Below are positions 61,555 through 64,000 of a DNA stretch of 64,000 nt, piece after piece; the stretch's first letter is position 1; each line of letters opens with the position of its first letter. This DNA is from CAZOEL01 sp964578835 (GTDB lineage: Bacteria; Desulfobacterota; Syntrophobacteria; Syntrophobacterales; Syntrophobacteraceae): positions 1 to 64,000 of the forward strand of contig CAZOEL010000029.1 in the NCBI GenBank assembly GCA_964578835.1, given 5' to 3'. A program made the position numbers and the translations under genes. Below the pieces are notes generated by a model, which saw only the letters and a list, made by a program, of their open reading frames with translations, was not told the origin of the DNA and did not search any database.

Positions 61555-62193
61555 TCAACGGTTTTTGCTGAAGCTATGGACCAGTTCCGGATGAGCCGTC
61601 TTCTCAAAAACCGCTTGAAACCGGTCGAATTCAATGTCTCCCAGTATCGGCTTCAGTTTCTCGAACAAATAGGAAGCATCCTCAACAAGCCTCGGGAAAT
61701 GGAGGAAAGTTACCGGAACCGTTGTATTCGAAAAGGCCAGAAGCAGCCCGTATATGCGGTTCAGCAAAATCAGCTCCTGTTCTCCTCTTTTCTTCGTTCC
61801 GGCCAGCCCTCCGCGCACCTTCGGCTTCTTCTTTCTCATCATTCTGATTCTTTTTAGTAAAGACCACTCGGAAGCCGCGCTTTCCTGCACAAACCGTCTG
61901 CTTTCCGCAGCCGCGTACAGATCCCTCATTGGAACAAAGACATGCTCGATGACAATATCTTCTCTCTTCAGCACTTCTTCTGCATAATCGCAAAATTCAG
62001 GGTTTTTGACTACGTAAGGACTGCCTTCCTTTCTTATGTCATGCTCCAGACCGGCTCGAGCAATCTTGTTTTTCTGGAAAGTCAAATCTTCAAGGCTATA
62101 TCCCGTATCAAGTCCCAGGTGGGTCAGAAGCTCGACCAGGAAAGTCGTGCCGGCTCTCCCAGTGCCTGAAATCACTACATGGTTTCGCGCCAT
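61555..62193 (-). CDS. Sulfotransferase-like P-loop protein
   Basis: 212 residues from MARNHVVISGTGRAGTTFL, which has AAGGGA about six bases upstream. GTGRAGTTFLVELL is the PAPS 5-phosphosulfate loop typical of sulfotransferases; VFVPMRDLYAAAESRRF matches the 3-phosphate-binding R-x-x-x-x-S region and VTFLHFPRLVEDASYLF follows. It is short for the family, lacking much of the C-terminal lid. It may sulfate a glycan. 52 bases after the kinase-fused glycosyltransferase gene; converges with the plus-strand run. Confidence 0.75.
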   Translation of the reverse strand: MARNHVVISGTGRAGTTFLVELLTHLGLDTGYSLEDLTFQKNKIARAGLEHDIRKEGSPYVVKNPEFCDYAEEVLKREDIVIEHVFVPMRDLYAAAESRRFVQESAASEWSLLKRIRMMRKKKPKVRGGLAGTKKRGEQELILLNRIYGLLLAFSNTTVPVTFLHFPRLVEDASYLFEKLKPILGDIEFDRFQAVFEKTAHPELVHSFSKNR

Positions 62194-62245
62194 ATATTCC
62201 CTTTTAGCTGTAAAGATCGTTACGCCGAAAAGCGGCATCCGCTGA

Positions 62246-64000
62246 TCACTCTTCCTCCGCCTTTCTCCTGGCTTTGTTTCGGAGTCTCTGCAGAGATTTT
62301 CGATGGACCGCGCGCGCAAGGGCTCTTGCTTCGAGCTTGCCAAAACGCCCATATGATTCGCAATAGGCGCTGAAAAAGCGCAGCCGGTCCTGAAGAGTCG
62401 CGAAAGCCGGATTCAGGAGGTTCATTTGAACGAGGTTCTTCTCGACCAACCGCAGTGGAACCTCATGAAACTGCCGGTTTCTTTCGTTGTCAATGAAGTG
62501 GAAAATGGGACCGTCATTTTTGTTTTCGACAAGCACGTTGTTCGGGCGCAAGTCTCCATGGACGATGCCCGTACGGTGCATTCGGCCTATTTCCCGTCCC
62601 AACTTCGCCAAAAGATCGCGTTTGGCGGCAAGCTCGTTGCGAGTCAGCGGCGTCTTGAAATTAGAATCCATGAAATAGCTAAGTCCGGTTGCATCCGCGC
62701 CTTCGGTCAACATGAGCTCGCGCCTGCCGCATGCGCCCCAGCAGAGGATTTCGGGAGAATGAAAGCCCTTCTTCCTGAGCAGCTCGCCATTCGATTTCGC
62801 TCTTTGGAGCCGGCTCCCGTTGAAGAAGGCCTTAAGCCGCTCGAAGCGGGATCTCGGCAAAAATTCTTTGTAATAGACTTTCCGCGGCGCACAGCTCTTT
62901 GCCACAACGCTGTAAGCAGAGCTGCTCACCCATTCCCATCCGGGCGGCAATTCGCGGGCGAGCAATAATCGCACGGCCGATACATACGCATGGCCAAAAG
63001 GACCACAGAGCGAAATCCCCGACGATCTATCGCTCGAAGCGGATTGCTTTGCGCAGAGCACAGCTTCGAACACGCTGATAGTTTCCGCCGCGTTTCTTTC
63101 CAGAGTCAGCTCGGAGGCGGCTTCAACCGCTCTTTTCCGCATTGAGTCCGTTGCATCCGGCGCAAAGCATCTCTCTATGGCTTCCGCAAGCGCAGGCGCA
63201 TCATCCCATTTCTCCAAAACGACTCCGCAGCCTTTTTCTTCGACTATTTCGCTCGCTCCGTTGCTCTTTGTCGTAATTACGGGAAGCCCGCACGCCATCG
63301 CCTCGAGGCATACGTTGGCGGCGGGATCGTACTGGGTTGGAAGGACAAACACGTCGGCCGCCCCATAGTAGCGCTCCACATCGCGAACGGCCCCGGTAAA
63401 ATGCACCCTCGAGGAAATTCCGAGTTTTTGCGCCTTCTTGTTGTACAAGCCGATCTTGCCTCTTCCAACGACAATAAGCTCGCAGTCTTCACGTTCCGCC
63501 ATCGCCGTGAATATCGTATCGAGCCCTTTGCGCTTCCAGTTCGAAGATACGAATAGAAGCGTCTTCTGCGATTCGGCAACGCCAAGCTCAGAGCGCACCG
63601 CCGGACGATGCCGACCGCGGGCCTCGGCATTGAAGACAGCGTGGTCCACCCCATTATAGATGACATGGATATCGTCCGGGCTCACGCCGTAAAAATCGGA
63701 AAGCTGTTTCTTGCAAAGCTTCGAGTTCGCAACGATGCGGATGTAATTCTGCGGCTTATAGATCTGCCGTTCCAAATACAAGTTAGCGATATGAACCGGG
63801 TGAATGAGGCGCTGGAGCCATCTCAAAGGAAGGGAAGGATACTTCAGCTCCATCCAGTAACGATAGATGCCGCCCCCCATGCGATGAACATCCTGGGGAA
63901 AGATCTGCGTAAGGCCGTAGAGAATGTCGAAGTTCTCCTTCTCCGCAATTTTCCTGCAGCCATGCGAAAAGGAGAGCACCCGCGCCCAGGCAGGCTTTCT
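62246..64000 (-). CDS. Glycosyltransferase family 4 fused to an LPS-kinase-like domain (partial)
   Basis: At least 584 residues; the frame stays open to the window edge and the true start lies outside. The N-terminal two thirds are a GT4 enzyme of WaaG style (MGGGIYRYWM, VIYNGVDHAVF, LLFVSSNWKRKGLDTIF, QYDPAANVCLEAMACGLPVI). The last 240 residues look like a WaaP/KdkA/InaA-type kinase: VVAKSCAPRKVYYKEFLP with the ATP Lys, MHRTGIVHGDLRPNNVLV with catalytic Asp and Asn, and HFIDNERNR as the metal motif. It may add a heptose or hexose and a phosphate to the lipid A core. Confidence 0.85.
   Translation of the reverse strand, partial: RKPAWARVLSFSHGCRKIAEKENFDILYGLTQIFPQDVHRMGGGIYRYWMELKYPSLPLRWLQRLIHPVHIANLYLERQIYKPQNYIRIVANSKLCKKQLSDFYGVSPDDIHVIYNGVDHAVFNAEARGRHRPAVRSELGVAESQKTLLFVSSNWKRKGLDTIFTAMAEREDCELIVVGRGKIGLYNKKAQKLGISSRVHFTGAVRDVERYYGAADVFVLPTQYDPAANVCLEAMACGLPVITTKSNGASEIVEEKGCGVVLEKWDDAPALAEAIERCFAPDATDSMRKRAVEAASELTLERNAAETISVFEAVLCAKQSASSDRSSGISLCGPFGHAYVSAVRLLLARELPPGWEWVSSSAYSVVAKSCAPRKVYYKEFLPRSRFERLKAFFNGSRLQRAKSNGELLRKKGFHSPEILCWGACGRRELMLTEGADATGLSYFMDSNFKTPLTRNELAAKRDLLAKLGREIGRMHRTGIVHGDLRPNNVLVENKNDGPIFHFIDNERNRQFHEVPLRLVEKNLVQMNLLNPAFATLQDRLRFFSAYCESYGRFGKLEARALARAVHRKSLQRLRNKARRKAEEE

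Noticed and set aside
1..64000. CRISPR arrays, tRNA or rRNA genes, transposases, phage genes
   Set aside because: I looked for regularly spaced repeats, cloverleaf-like stretches and transposase or integrase motifs and found none.

Overview
The window reads like one contig of a GC-rich Gram-negative bacterium, most likely a Desulfobacterota (Syntrophobacteria-like) lineage. This is an inference from protein style: a DUF3124 gene, a chemoreceptor ending in an acidic DEDF tail, a short MetE-like methyltransferase, an NADP malic enzyme with a phosphotransacetylase tail, a PglB-type oligosaccharyltransferase, and a gene that probably uses UGA as selenocysteine. There is no rRNA, tRNA, CRISPR array, transposase or phage gene that I can recognise.

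Region 1 (0-2.4 kb): a nested inverted repeat, then an M48 lipoprotein metalloprotease coupled to an SH3-domain exported protein, and a DUF3124 protein. Region 2 (2.8-15.5 kb): a complete set of genes for the N-methylglutamate route of methylamine use. On the minus strand an XRE-cupin regulator precedes mgsA, a fused mgsB-mgsC, mgdA, mgdB, mgdC, mgdD and a flavin-split-barrel gene. gmaS lies on the plus strand beyond the regulator. Together they would pass methylamine through gamma-glutamylmethylamide and N-methylglutamate, returning glutamate and putting the methyl carbon on tetrahydrofolate. The fused synthase carries what looks like a second, decayed FMN barrel.

Region 3 (15.5-31.9 kb): a bioBFDA biotin operon behind a good BirA-type operator, a LOG-family gene, an RlmI-like rRNA methyltransferase, a chemoreceptor, several small unknown genes, a MetE/UroD-superfamily methyltransferase, malic enzyme, and a DUF166 gene interrupted only by one in-frame TGA placed directly before a Cys codon.

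Region 4 (31.9-64 kb): a surface-polysaccharide and glycosylation locus. It has wbpA, rmlA, rmlB and rmlC for sugar nucleotides; many glycosyltransferases; a PglB/STT3-like oligosaccharyltransferase; a Wzm/Wzt ABC exporter with a long Wzt tail; methyltransferases carrying DUF4214-like modules; an MBOAT plus SGNH acylation pair; a flippase-like membrane protein; a sulfotransferase-like protein; and a glycosyltransferase fused to an LPS-kinase-like domain that runs off the right edge. From 57.6 kb down to 38.9 kb most genes lie on the minus strand with ATGA, TAATG or very short gaps, so they are probably cotranscribed in a few long units. rmlD is not in the window. Most start sites were chosen from Shine-Dalgarno spacing and gene overlaps.
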